Shown here: piece after piece, positions 1 through 7,351 of the stretch
Layout of the letters: the number at the start of each line of letters is the position of its first letter
Numbering within the stretch: position 1 is the first letter of the stretch
Position numbers and translations under genes: made by a program
Notes under the pieces: model-generated
Database searches by the model: none
The model's input: only the letters and a program-made list of their open reading frames with translations
Told to the model about the DNA's origin: nothing
From: JAJYVT01 sp027339205
GTDB taxonomy: Bacteria; Actinomycetota; Acidimicrobiia; Acidimicrobiales; RAAP-2
NCBI GenBank assembly: GCA_027339205.1
Contig: DAHWOV010000038.1
Coordinates: 1-37,308, forward strand
Length of the DNA: 37,308 nt
Direction of reading: 5' to 3'

Positions 1-2182
1 GGTGCAGCCGAGCCTGCTCTTCCGACGCGGCACGCGACATCCGGCTCACGACGGCGAGGTCGAGCGGCGCCGGCGTGCCGTGGCGCCGGTTCGAGCACCG
101 CTCGAGCATGGCGTCGTGGAGCTCTGCGAGCCCGGGGTTCGAGGCCGTCTCGAACTCCAAGGAGGCGACGATGTCCGAGCTCGGGCCTTCTGGGAACAGG
201 CGGTATCCGCCGAGGCGGCCGGCCGCTGCCGCTGCGACGCGGGCGTTGAAGAGCGCCGCGCCCAACGCGACGTAGCTCGCCCGTGAGCTGAGGTCCATCG
301 TCCCGCAGCTCCTCGAGCGGTCGAGCGCGATCACGAGGTCCCGGCTGCTCAGCTCGAACCGCCAAGGCTGGCCGTTGCCGCACGACGGCGCGAGGGTGGC
401 CGCGTGGACGATCGCCCGCCCGACGTCGGCGGCTCCCGACGGCGGCACCGGCGGCACCCGCGGCTTCGGCGCACCGCTCACCTGCACGGGCGGCTCGAGC
501 GACGAGACGGCCGCGTCGAGGTCGATGCGCGTCCTGCCAGAGGGGACGTCGTCACCGAGCCCGAGGCGCCGGACGACCGCGGCGACCGCCGCTCCGCCGA
601 GCGTGACGTCGGAGCCGAGCTGGGGCCAGCTCGACACCGTCCGTCCGATCTCCGCGAGCGACGCGGTGCCACGCGCCGACCCCTGCGGCGCGTCGACGAT
701 CGCGAGGACGTAGGGAACCTTCTGGGCGACCGTGAGCGAGTCGAGCTCGTCGGCGCTGACGTCGCCGAGCAACCCGTGGAACGCGGGACGGTCGGGCTCG
801 AGGTCGAAGCGCTCCACGTCGAGCATCCCTCTGTCGCTGGTCTCCATCACGACGGTCACGCGCTGGCGACGGGCAGCTTCACGCACGAGCAGCTTCATCG
901 CGAGGTCGTCGCACTCCTCGACGACCACGTCGAGGCCCGCGATGAACTCGTCGACATTGTCAGGGTCGATGCCCTCGGGGACCACGTGGACAGGAAGGTA
1001 GGGGTCAAGCTCTGCCACCCGGCGGGCTGCCACCACCGCCTTGTTGGTGCCGATGTCGAGCAAGGAGGCGGGAAGCCGGTTGAGGTTCGACGCCTCGAGC
1101 TCGTCGTAGTCGGCGACGCGGAGCTCCCCGCAGAGCCCCTCGAGCGCGATCGTCACCGCAGCGGCGTGGCCCGCGCTCAGCCCGACGATCCCCACCCGCT
1201 GGCGGGCGAGCCGCTCCTGCTCCTCGCGGGTGATCCGGTGACGGTTCCTGTCCAACCGCAGGACCGCGTAGGCGCGCGGTCCCAGCATGTGGACGACCGC
1301 GCGGCGCCACGGAAGGTACACGTGGCACGTCGGCTCCTCGAGGACCTCTGGCGTCGCCGGAGGGATGAGCCGTTGCAGCTCGGCGCGCTGGCGTTCGACC
1401 ACGTCGAGGACGTCGATGCCGGGGTCGGATCGCAGGTTCGTGAGGACATGGCGGTCCGCCCGCTTCCGGACGTCCAAGACGATCGGCCGCCATCCGGTCG
1501 TGAGGGAGCTCGCGGGTGGACGGCTCAGCTGCTCCTGGTCCTCGCGCACGAGGCGAGCTTGGGCTGGGTCGAGGAGCCCCCGGTAGCGGGGTCGCCGCAT
1601 GCCCGTGAGGATCGTGCGGTACTGCTCAGAGGGGTACGGTGCGGACTCCGTGCCCAGCATCATGCTGCCGACCGACGCCATGATCGGCTCCATGCGGTCG
1701 GCGACCGCGGCGAGGAGGACCTCCGCGCCGAGCCAGTCGATCGCGTGGGCGCAGCAGCGGACCATTGCCGACGCGACAAGACGGCTGCCGTCACCGCTCA
1801 GCTCGCGCCATGCGCCCTTCATCTCGATCACCCCGTACGCCGAGACCTCCTCCATGGCGGCCCGGTGCTCTTCCCACTCGGGCGACGCAGCCATCTCCGC
1901 GAGCGCCTGTGCCGCTGCCGCGTCGTCCAGCGGCCCATGGCAACGCAGCCCGGCGACCACGCGGTCGTTCGCGTCGACGCCGACGAAGAAGAGGGACACC
2001 CCGTCCCCCCTTTCGAGGGCGCGCTGGTCGACCAGACCGGCGATCCCGTAGCGGGAGTACTCCCGAGCTGCGCCCTTGAGATACGCGCGCCAGCGGTCAG
2101 GCCTGCTCAGGGGATGGTGCCCCTCGAAGCGCAGCCCGCTCGCGCGGTCGTAGAACGACGCGCCGTAGCGGAACGCGCTCAT
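1..2182 (-). CDS. Rv1355c/MoeY-type fusion: GNAT-like + ThiF/E1-like + nitroreductase (partial)
   Basis: Reading frame open for 727 codons from ATG at 2182 to the window edge, so the C-terminus is missing. Residues 1-230 resemble a GNAT / N-acyl amino acid synthase-like fold (VVAGLRCHGPL near 75-85, then a Tyr-Pro-rich end near 182-196). Residues about 320-560 are an E1/ThiF-like Rossmann domain: GIVGLSAGHA at 331-340 is a relaxed nucleotide-binding loop and the acidic patch DYDELEASNLNR is at 358-369. From about 585 a nitroreductase-like FMN domain begins (LAPSCGNGQPWRFEL, 597-611). This order matches the Rv1355c family of mycobacteria (called MoeY by ThiF similarity). Substrate and reaction are unknown. 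The ATG overlaps the TGA of the upstream gene (ATGA), so the two are probably translationally coupled. The family call is firm; any function would be a guess. Confidence 0.85.
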   Translation of the reverse strand, partial: MSAFRYGASFYDRASGLRFEGHHPLSRPDRWRAYLKGAAREYSRYGIAGLVDQRALERGDGVSLFFVGVDANDRVVAGLRCHGPLDDAAAAQALAEMAASPEWEEHRAAMEEVSAYGVIEMKGAWRELSGDGSRLVASAMVRCCAHAIDWLGAEVLLAAVADRMEPIMASVGSMMLGTESAPYPSEQYRTILTGMRRPRYRGLLDPAQARLVREDQEQLSRPPASSLTTGWRPIVLDVRKRADRHVLTNLRSDPGIDVLDVVERQRAELQRLIPPATPEVLEEPTCHVYLPWRRAVVHMLGPRAYAVLRLDRNRHRITREEQERLARQRVGIVGLSAGHAAAVTIALEGLCGELRVADYDELEASNLNRLPASLLDIGTNKAVVAARRVAELDPYLPVHVVPEGIDPDNVDEFIAGLDVVVEECDDLAMKLLVREAARRQRVTVVMETSDRGMLDVERFDLEPDRPAFHGLLGDVSADELDSLTVAQKVPYVLAIVDAPQGSARGTASLAEIGRTVSSWPQLGSDVTLGGAAVAAVVRRLGLGDDVPSGRTRIDLDAAVSSLEPPVQVSGAPKPRVPPVPPSGAADVGRAIVHAATLAPSCGNGQPWRFELSSRDLVIALDRSRSCGTMDLSSRASYVALGAALFNARVAAAAAGRLGGYRLFPEGPSSDIVASLEFETASNPGLAELHDAMLERCSNRRHGTPAPLDLAVVSRMSRAASEEQARLH

Positions 2183-3927
2183 CCGGAGGAGGAGCCCCTC
2201 GTCAGATGTCGGTTCAGCGCGCCGAGCGTCGCACGGCTTGCGGCCTCCACGTCCTCCCTGCCCGTCGCGACGCCGAGGCGCTCCACGATCTGGCCGGGAG
2301 GCGCAGCGCTGCCGCCGTCACGCTTGGGCGCGAGCACGACGACGACCGGCTCACCGGGCACGCCGTGCGCGTGCTCAGCGGACACGAGGTAGAAGGGGAC
2401 GTCGATGGAGAGCGCGCTGAGCGCGTTGAGCGTCGCCTGCGCCCCGCCGGCGAGGGGACCGGCAGGCGCTCGCCCGGTCCCGCGTCGCGCGCCGAGCGCC
2501 AAGGTCACTTCGCTCGTGCCGCGCGACGCATCGAATGCGGTGCTGAGGAGCTCCACCCGCGACCCTTCCCTTTGCGCTGTGACCCGCTCGCTGCCCGGCG
2601 CGGTCGCCAAGATGGCCCGGGGAGCCGATTCCTCTGGCAGAGCGGCGCCCTTCCCCCCGGTGCTCCCCTGCGCCGCTCCGGCGTTCCCGTAACCGTTCCT
2701 GTAACCGTGCTCGCGCGCTCTGCCGTGCTCGCTCTCGTAGCCGCTGTCGCCGCCGTTGCCGTTGCTGCCGCCATTGCCGTTGCCGTGCTCGCGCCCGTTG
2801 CTGCCTCCATTGCCGTTGCCGTGCTCGCGCCCGTTGCCCGCGCGCGCGCCCGACACCTCTGGTGCACGCTCGGGGGCCCACGCCTCGTCGGCGACCGCGA
2901 GCATGCGGACCGAGGCGTGCGGGAGACGGGCGCGGACCAGGTCGAGGACTCGCTCATGGAGGGATGCAGAGGGCGACGCCGAGAAGACCAGGATCGGTGT
3001 GGCCATCGTCACGCACACGACCCCAGGAAGGACGCGCAGCTCGAGCTCGACAAGAGACGGGTCGGCCGGCATCGCCGGCGCGTCGAGCCCTGCGTCTGCC
3101 AGCCGCTCGGCCGCGAGTCGGGCGAGCTCCGCCGGGTCGACGGTCTCCTCGGGGGTCCTCGCGGTCGCCGCGTGCAGGTCGACGTCCTCCCACCCAGCTG
3201 CGCTCAGCGCGGCGCGGACCCGGGCGATGAAGGGCCGGACGGCGTCGGGGCCGGCGTTCCCGAGGAGGGCGAGCGCCACTCCCGGGGTTGTCACCCCGAC
3301 CTCGTCGCCGCTCCGCAGCGCCTTGCCGAGCGCTGCCGCGAGTGCAAGCCAGCGCGCCTCTGGGGGCGCCTCCCCACCCGTCGTGAGGACGACGAGCGTA
3401 CTGGACCATCCGTAGCGTGCCCCGCATGCCGCAGCCCGGCTGATCCCCTCTCGGATCACCGGGCTGCTCGAGATGCCCGTCGCGGGGTCGATGGCGCTGC
3501 CGAGGGACGCCGCCCACGCGCGGAAGGTGGCACTGCACATGGTGCCGAGCGCCGCGTTCGTGACGGCGTCGATCCCGGTCGGCTCGTCGTGCACCCCGGC
3601 CGGCTCGCGGTGCACGTCCCCCGGGGTGCGGTGCACCCCGGGGGGCCGGTGGAGGAGTGAGCGAACAGCGTCGAGGGACGCCGCGCTGGCGCGCAGCGCG
3701 AACAGCTGGAAGCCCCCTCCCACCTGCCCCGCGCTTCGTGGTCCGGGCACCACGCTCGGGTTCCCGGGCACCACGCTCGGCTCGAGGACGAGCCAGAGGT
3801 CGGAGAGCTCGTGACGCGACTCGAGCTCTCCGAGCAAGCGGTAAGCCCAAGAGACGCCGCTTCCGTGACGAAGGATCTCGGCGGCCGCGGTGACGTCTTC
3901 TCGGAAGGTGCAGGGAAAGTCGGCCAC
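2179..3927 (-). CDS. GAF-like plus degenerate GGDEF protein with Asn/Gly-rich linker
   Basis: 582 aa from GTG at 3927, which has GGGGAGG about 11 nt upstream; GTG codons further upstream in frame are possible starts. Residues 10-95 look GAF-like. Residues 145-280 follow the GGDEF plan: DPATGISSSP at 147-156 matches the usual DxLTGLxNR, and ALRSGDEVGVTTPGVALALL (203-222) aligns with the segment carrying RxxD and GGDEF, but both signatures are lost, so catalysis is unlikely. An alpha/beta segment (290-345) precedes a linker of about 60 residues rich in Asn and Gly (362-417) with a repeated REHGNGNGGSNG unit. A C-terminal alpha/beta domain (455-575) is unrecognised. Coupled by ATGA to the Rv1355c-type gene and divergent from an active diguanylate cyclase, it may be a c-di-GMP-related regulator of its partner. 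That is inference. Confidence 0.75.
   Translation of the reverse strand: MADFPCTFREDVTAAAEILRHGSGVSWAYRLLGELESRHELSDLWLVLEPSVVPGNPSVVPGPRSAGQVGGGFQLFALRASAASLDAVRSLLHRPPGVHRTPGDVHREPAGVHDEPTGIDAVTNAALGTMCSATFRAWAASLGSAIDPATGISSSPVIREGISRAAACGARYGWSSTLVVLTTGGEAPPEARWLALAAALGKALRSGDEVGVTTPGVALALLGNAGPDAVRPFIARVRAALSAAGWEDVDLHAATARTPEETVDPAELARLAAERLADAGLDAPAMPADPSLVELELRVLPGVVCVTMATPILVFSASPSASLHERVLDLVRARLPHASVRMLAVADEAWAPERAPEVSGARAGNGREHGNGNGGSNGREHGNGNGGSNGNGGDSGYESEHGRAREHGYRNGYGNAGAAQGSTGGKGAALPEESAPRAILATAPGSERVTAQREGSRVELLSTAFDASRGTSEVTLALGARRGTGRAPAGPLAGGAQATLNALSALSIDVPFYLVSAEHAHGVPGEPVVVVLAPKRDGGSAAPPGQIVERLGVATGREDVEAASRATLGALNRHLTRGSSSG
2771..2836. repeat. 36-nt tandem repeat in the Asn/Gly linker
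   Basis: Two near-perfect copies of a 36-nt unit (2771-2806 and 2807-2836, the second incomplete) encode the repeated REHGNGNGGSNG segment of the minus-strand protein. The unit length is a multiple of three, so copy-number change would keep the frame. Confidence 0.85.
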
Positions 3928-4215
3928 GCTTCTCTTCGCCTCCCCAGGTTCCACGGGTGCTGTCACTCGCTCGATCGCATTCACTCTCGTGGCACGCACG
4001 ACCCGTTGACGGCAAGTTGAGCGCGTGTTGTGCCGTGAGGCCTTGTCGCACTGGGCTGTACCGACAATGGTAGGTCGCGTGCCGCGAAGGGTGGTGGATC
4101 TCCATCGACGAGAGGTATCGCGTTGGCGTGCGTCCGCCGCGACTGCGCGCGCCGGGGCAGTCTGCAGACCGTTTTGGTCGCGCACTACGGTTGCAGTGTC
4201 GTGGGAACGGTAGCG
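3928..4215. promoter_or_regulatory. Divergent intergenic region of the c-di-GMP locus
   Basis: 288 bp separate the two divergent gene pairs. It contains an inverted repeat TTGTCG (4043-4048) and CGACAA (4062-4067) with a 13-nt spacer, which could be an operator. I see no convincing -35/-10 pair for either direction. A TACGGT box (4184-4189) lies 26 nt before the plus-strand start and is the best -10 guess for that side. Confidence 0.35.
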
Positions 4216-5616
4216 ATGGGGGACCCGGCGCTGGAGAGCGATTCGATCGAGGAGGTGCTTCGCACCGCGCTCGATCTCTGCCTGGGGCTCGGCTCGTTCG
4301 CGGTCGACATGGCAGGCGTGGTGCACCGGGTCCTCTCCGACGAGATGCCACCGGTCGACGGGTGGCATCGCGTCGAGGTGCTCGCTCGCAACTGCCTTTC
4401 GCATCCGGCCGCCCACGGCCGCGACCTCTTTTGGAACGCAGAGGTGTCCACAGAGGCGGGCGCCGCGGACGCTTCGCTCGCGTGCGTCGTGGTGCCCGTA
4501 TGGATGGGGAGCGCCGAATTGGGGCTCCTCGGAGTGGTCGACACCTGGTTGCCCGAGCCTGACGAGTACCAGCGGGCTCAGCTCGCCCGGCTCGCGACGG
4601 GGCTCGCGCCGCTCCTCCGAGGCGCCACAGGGCAGACGGCGGAGGCAGCGGCCGCCTCGCGGGCCTCCGACACGTACCCCCGAGCGGAGCGGGCGCGTCC
4701 CGCCGCGGCGCCCGACAACGACCGAGTGTCGACCCGGATCGACGCAGCGCAGCTGATCGCGGGTCTCGACGACGGGATCATGTACCTCGACGAGGCGGGG
4801 ATCGTGGTGCTGTCGAACCGGGCCGCCGACGCCATGCACGGGCTGGCGCCGGAGCGCACGCTCGTCGGGTCGCCGCTCCCCGCAGCGAGCAGGCTCAGGT
4901 CGGAAGACGGCCAGCTGCTGGCCAACGACCTCCATCCTGCAACCCTGGCGCTCCGAGACGGCGTCCCACGCGAGGTCCGCCTCACCGTGGGCGAGGAAGG
5001 CGAGGGACAACGTCACGTGACCATCTCCGCGAGACCGTTCCTCGTCGAGGGGGAGAGAGGCGTGCTCGTCGTGCTGCGCGACACGACTGCGGAGTGGATG
5101 GAGCAGCAGCGCCTCACCCACTACGCCCTCTACGACCCGTTGACCGGACTTGCCAACCGCTATCTGCTGCTGGAGGAGCTCCGGCGCATGCTGCAGGGTC
5201 TTGGTCGGCGCGGGGGGGCGGTCGCCCTCATCTACATGGACCTCGACGACTTCAAGTTGATCAACGACGAGCACGGGCACGACATGGGCGACGAGGTGCT
5301 CAGTGCCTTCGCCCGGCGCCTTCGCGGGGCGGTGCGCAGCGACGACGTCGTCGCCAGGCTCGGCGGGGACGAGTTCGTCATCGCCCACGCGACGGCCGAG
5401 CGGCCTCCCGACGGCGACCTCGTCGTCTCCCGGCTGCGCAAGGTGCTGTCCGCGCCGTTCACGGTGCGCGGCATCGTCTTCGACCTCGGGGCCTCCATCG
5501 GCTGGGTGAGCACGGACCGGGGCGACGACGGCCCCGACGCGCTGCTCGCTCGAGCGGACCGCGCCATGTACCGCCACAAGCGTGACCGTGCAGCGGCACG
5601 GCGCCGGACGGTCTGA
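4216..5616 (+). CDS. GAF-PAS-GGDEF diguanylate cyclase
   Basis: 466 aa, soluble, with no signal peptide or membrane segment. A GAF-like sensor domain (about 8-135) and a PAS domain (about 172-292, starting RIDAAQLIAGLDDGIMYLDE) precede a complete GGDEF domain (about 300-460). Visible motifs are YDPLTGLANR (306-315), the metal and substrate segment MDLDDFKLINDEHGHDMGD (341-359), the intact GGDEF signature at 383-387, and an RxxD inhibitory site (R374, D377) exactly five residues before it. It should make c-di-GMP from two GTP and be product-inhibited. ATG 4216 was chosen because domain similarity starts there; an upstream in-frame start at 4123 would add 31 unusual residues. It is followed 13 nt later by a second GGDEF-related gene and is divergent from the Rv1355c-type pair. 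It is the only GGDEF protein here with catalytic residues. Confidence 0.9.
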   Translation: MGDPALESDSIEEVLRTALDLCLGLGSFAVDMAGVVHRVLSDEMPPVDGWHRVEVLARNCLSHPAAHGRDLFWNAEVSTEAGAADASLACVVVPVWMGSAELGLLGVVDTWLPEPDEYQRAQLARLATGLAPLLRGATGQTAEAAAASRASDTYPRAERARPAAAPDNDRVSTRIDAAQLIAGLDDGIMYLDEAGIVVLSNRAADAMHGLAPERTLVGSPLPAASRLRSEDGQLLANDLHPATLALRDGVPREVRLTVGEEGEGQRHVTISARPFLVEGERGVLVVLRDTTAEWMEQQRLTHYALYDPLTGLANRYLLLEELRRMLQGLGRRGGAVALIYMDLDDFKLINDEHGHDMGDEVLSAFARRLRGAVRSDDVVARLGGDEFVIAHATAERPPDGDLVVSRLRKVLSAPFTVRGIVFDLGASIGWVSTDRGDDGPDALLARADRAMYRHKRDRAAARRRTV

Positions 5617-5629
5617 GCTCGAGCTCGCC

Positions 5630-6856
5630 ATGCCTGTCGGTGCGACCACCGTGGAGAACCTGCTTCGTGTCGCCCGGCGCGACGCGGCGGCGATCGCCGC
5701 CTTCGCGGCGTTCCAGGCGGTCGGCAGGCCGGCACGGATCATCGCGGTGCCCGAGGTGGGGTCTTCAGAGGGGCTCACCGAAGACGAGCTCGACGAGCTG
5801 GTCCTCCAGGCATCCGTCGATCCCGAATTCCTGCACGCCCGGGTGTTCGTGAGACGGGTCCAGCTGCGACGCGCCCTCACGGTCGCGGTCGTGCCGCTGC
5901 GTGACGGCAGCCGGGACATGATCGGCGCCGTCGCAGAGCCCGACCGTCGCTTCGAGACCGCGCAGCTCGACGTCCTCCAGCGGCTTGGCGAGCGATTGGC
6001 ACGCCATGTCAGGGTCGTCGAGCAGATGAACGGGCGCGGCGAGGGAAGGGGAAGTGGGACGACGGCGCCCGCCGCCGACGCCTCCGCTGGAGGATTCCAC
6101 TCCGAGGGCGTCCTCGACGAGCGACCCTGGTGGACAATCCGATCAGAAGACCGTTCGGAGGGTGTGAGCGCGAGCGCCGCCGGATCGGCCGCGCAGTCGC
6201 CCGGATCGGGGCACGTGCCCGCTGTCTCGGCTCCATGGAGCAACCCGATCGTCTCGTCGGTCGAACTGCCCCGCGACGTGGCGCAAGATGTCGAGCACGG
6301 AGCCGTCACCGTGACCGGGTCGCCGTCGAGCGCGCCGCGCTCACCGAGCACGATGCCCCCGCCGCCGGAGCCCCTGCCGACCGAGCCCTCCGCACCGCCG
6401 GGGCCCTCGCCGACCGAGCCCTCGGCACCACCCGGACCTTCGGCGCCGCCGTGGGTGCTCCCCGATCAGCTCACCGGCCTTCCCGGTGCCGGGCAGTTCT
6501 TCAGCAGGGCAGGGCGGATGCTCGCGTCCGACGGCGGTTCGACAGCAGCGTTCGTGCTCGTCGTCGTCGAGGTGCCCGACGAGCGGTCGACCGCTGCGGC
6601 CGCCAGTGCACTGCGCTCGGCCCTCCGGGTCACCGACTCGGTGGCCCGGCTCGACACCACGCTGCTCGGCGCGGCCCTCCTCGTGTCGCCCGCCGACCGT
6701 GGCGAGGTGGTGGAGCGCCGGCTCGCCGCAGCGGTGCGCTCGATCGTCGAGAAGGAGCAGGAGGTCCACACCGCCTACGTCGTGGCAGAGCCCGGTGGCC
6801 GTCGCGACGCAGACGAGCTGCTGAGAGAAGCGGTGTCGCGGCTGCCAGGCCGTTGA
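5630..6856 (+). CDS. GAF-like plus degenerate GGDEF protein
   Basis: 408 aa from ATG 5630; an overlapping GTG at 5582 is an alternative start. Residues 5-135 look GAF-like (sensor). Residues 136-275 form a disordered Pro/Ser/Ala-rich linker with a TEPSAPPGPS repeat (251-270). Residues 277-405 follow a GGDEF fold: LPDQLTGLPGAGQFF (277-291) is the usual start, and SALRVTDSVARLDTTLLGAALLV (330-352) has DTT where GGD should be, so the active site is gone. The RVTD at 333-336 keeps an RxxD pattern at the I-site distance, so c-di-GMP binding without synthesis is conceivable (inference). It sits directly after the active diguanylate cyclase and is likely co-transcribed. It could be a c-di-GMP receptor or a partner subunit. 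Confidence 0.75.
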   Translation: MPVGATTVENLLRVARRDAAAIAAFAAFQAVGRPARIIAVPEVGSSEGLTEDELDELVLQASVDPEFLHARVFVRRVQLRRALTVAVVPLRDGSRDMIGAVAEPDRRFETAQLDVLQRLGERLARHVRVVEQMNGRGEGRGSGTTAPAADASAGGFHSEGVLDERPWWTIRSEDRSEGVSASAAGSAAQSPGSGHVPAVSAPWSNPIVSSVELPRDVAQDVEHGAVTVTGSPSSAPRSPSTMPPPPEPLPTEPSAPPGPSPTEPSAPPGPSAPPWVLPDQLTGLPGAGQFFSRAGRMLASDGGSTAAFVLVVVEVPDERSTAAAASALRSALRVTDSVARLDTTLLGAALLVSPADRGEVVERRLAAAVRSIVEKEQEVHTAYVVAEPGGRRDADELLREAVSRLPGR

Positions 6857-6864
6857 GACCGGCG

Positions 6865-6904
6865 GCGGCGGAGCCCCCTGGCGGGGGGCGGGGGGCTCCG
6901 CCGC
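6865..6904. terminator. Bidirectional hairpin between convergent transcripts
   Basis: A 14-bp GC-rich stem (6865-6878 with 6891-6904) and 12-nt loop lies just after the plus-strand degenerate-GGDEF gene and just after the minus-strand 43-codon ORF. No U-tract follows on either strand, so termination is assumed from position and stem strength. Confidence 0.5.
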
Positions 6905-6912
6905 TCGGCTCC

Positions 6913-7044
6913 CTATCCCCTGAGGCGAACTTGGGGGGAACCCGCGCCGCGCTCCCGACCGACACGCAGTCGGACAGGCGCTGGTCCACGACGAGCCGAG
7001 CGACAAGCCTGGCCGCCCCGCAGGCGGCTGGTGCTCTCTCTCAT
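6913..7044 (-). CDS. Putative 43-aa Arg-rich peptide downstream of the riboswitch
   Basis: ATG at 7044, stop TAG at 6913-6915. A strong SD (GGAGGGG, 7055-7061) lies 10 nt upstream. The peptide is very basic (about 12 Arg) with no recognised domain or membrane segment. It is the first ORF with a good ribosome-binding site after the GEMM-I riboswitch and is followed by a hairpin. The SD can pair with GTTCCCC (complement of 7086-7092), which fits a translational switch. It may be a real small protein, a leader peptide or an accidental ORF. Composition alone cannot decide in such GC-rich DNA. Confidence 0.35.
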   Translation of the reverse strand: MRESTSRLRGGQACRSARRGPAPVRLRVGRERGAGSPQVRLRG

Positions 7045-7117
7045 CCGTACGGTTCCCCTCCGCTTCGAAGCTCCAAGAGCCGTCCGGGGAACGCCGGAGA
7101 TGGCACGCCTACGGCGG

Positions 7118-7198
7118 GCCGATTCGGCGGTCCGGCTAGCTCCAGGAGCCCCGTGACTTTGCGTCCCCACCTCACGGTGGGTTTGCCCTTTCGTCGGC
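7118..7198 (-). ncRNA. GEMM-I (cyclic-di-GMP-I class) riboswitch aptamer
   Basis: Read on the minus strand, the RNA has the GEMM-I hallmarks in order: the conserved AGGGCAAACC (around 7180-7189), a 6-bp hairpin CCCACC-GTGA-GGTGGG with a GNRA tetraloop (7166-7181), GGGACGCAAAG (7157-7167), then the tetraloop-receptor side with a second short hairpin and CTAGCCGGACCGCCGA (7124-7139). The ends pair as GCCGA (7194-7198) with TCGGC (7118-7122). A promoter lies just upstream (7227-7256). The class is known to bind c-di-GMP; a variant subclass (GEMM-Ib) prefers cGAMP and I cannot separate the two by eye. Downstream, an SD and anti-SD pair fits translational control. It sits next to GGDEF genes, which fits c-di-GMP signalling. 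Confidence 0.9.
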
Positions 7199-7226
7199 GC
7201 CTGCACGAGCGCACCGAGACCCAAGC

Positions 7227-7256
7227 ACTATACGCCGCTGCCGGACCGGCGCGCAA
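7227..7256 (-). promoter_or_regulatory. Promoter of the riboswitch transcript
   Basis: Minus-strand -35 TTGCGC (7251-7256), 18-bp spacer and -10 TATAGT (7227-7232). The predicted start near 7220 puts the aptamer about 20 nt into the transcript. The TTGCGC hexamer also occurs in the pilin promoter at 31400. Confidence 0.7.
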
Positions 7257-7286
7257 GTGGAGTTTCCCGACGGCCGTCCGCCGCCT

Positions 7287-7331
7287 CTTCGGCAGGGTCG
7301 GCTTCGGTAGGGTCGGCTTCGGTAGGGTCGG
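7287..7331. repeat. 15-nt tandem repeat, three copies
   Basis: Three consecutive copies of CTTCGGYAGGGTCGG (7287-7301, 7302-7316, 7317-7331) lie just upstream of the folP start, between it and the riboswitch promoter. No function is evident. Confidence 0.85.
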
Positions 7332-7351
7332 CGTCCGTGGAGGAGGGCGCT

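Noticed and set aside
404..2392. Long plus-strand open frame opposite the Rv1355c-type gene
   Set aside because: Low-complexity Arg/Val/Asp-rich translation with no motif, while the minus-strand frame encodes three recognisable domains.
3928..6351. Upstream extension of the minus-strand frame through the plus-strand cyclase gene (open to 6351)
   Set aside because: It lies antisense to a gene with intact GAF, PAS and GGDEF motifs and shows no domain. GC-rich DNA leaves such antisense frames open by chance.
7118..7198. Riboswitch control of folP on the plus strand
   Set aside because: All GEMM-I consensus elements (GGGCAAACC, GNRA hairpin, GGGACGCAAAG) are on the minus strand, pointing away from folP.
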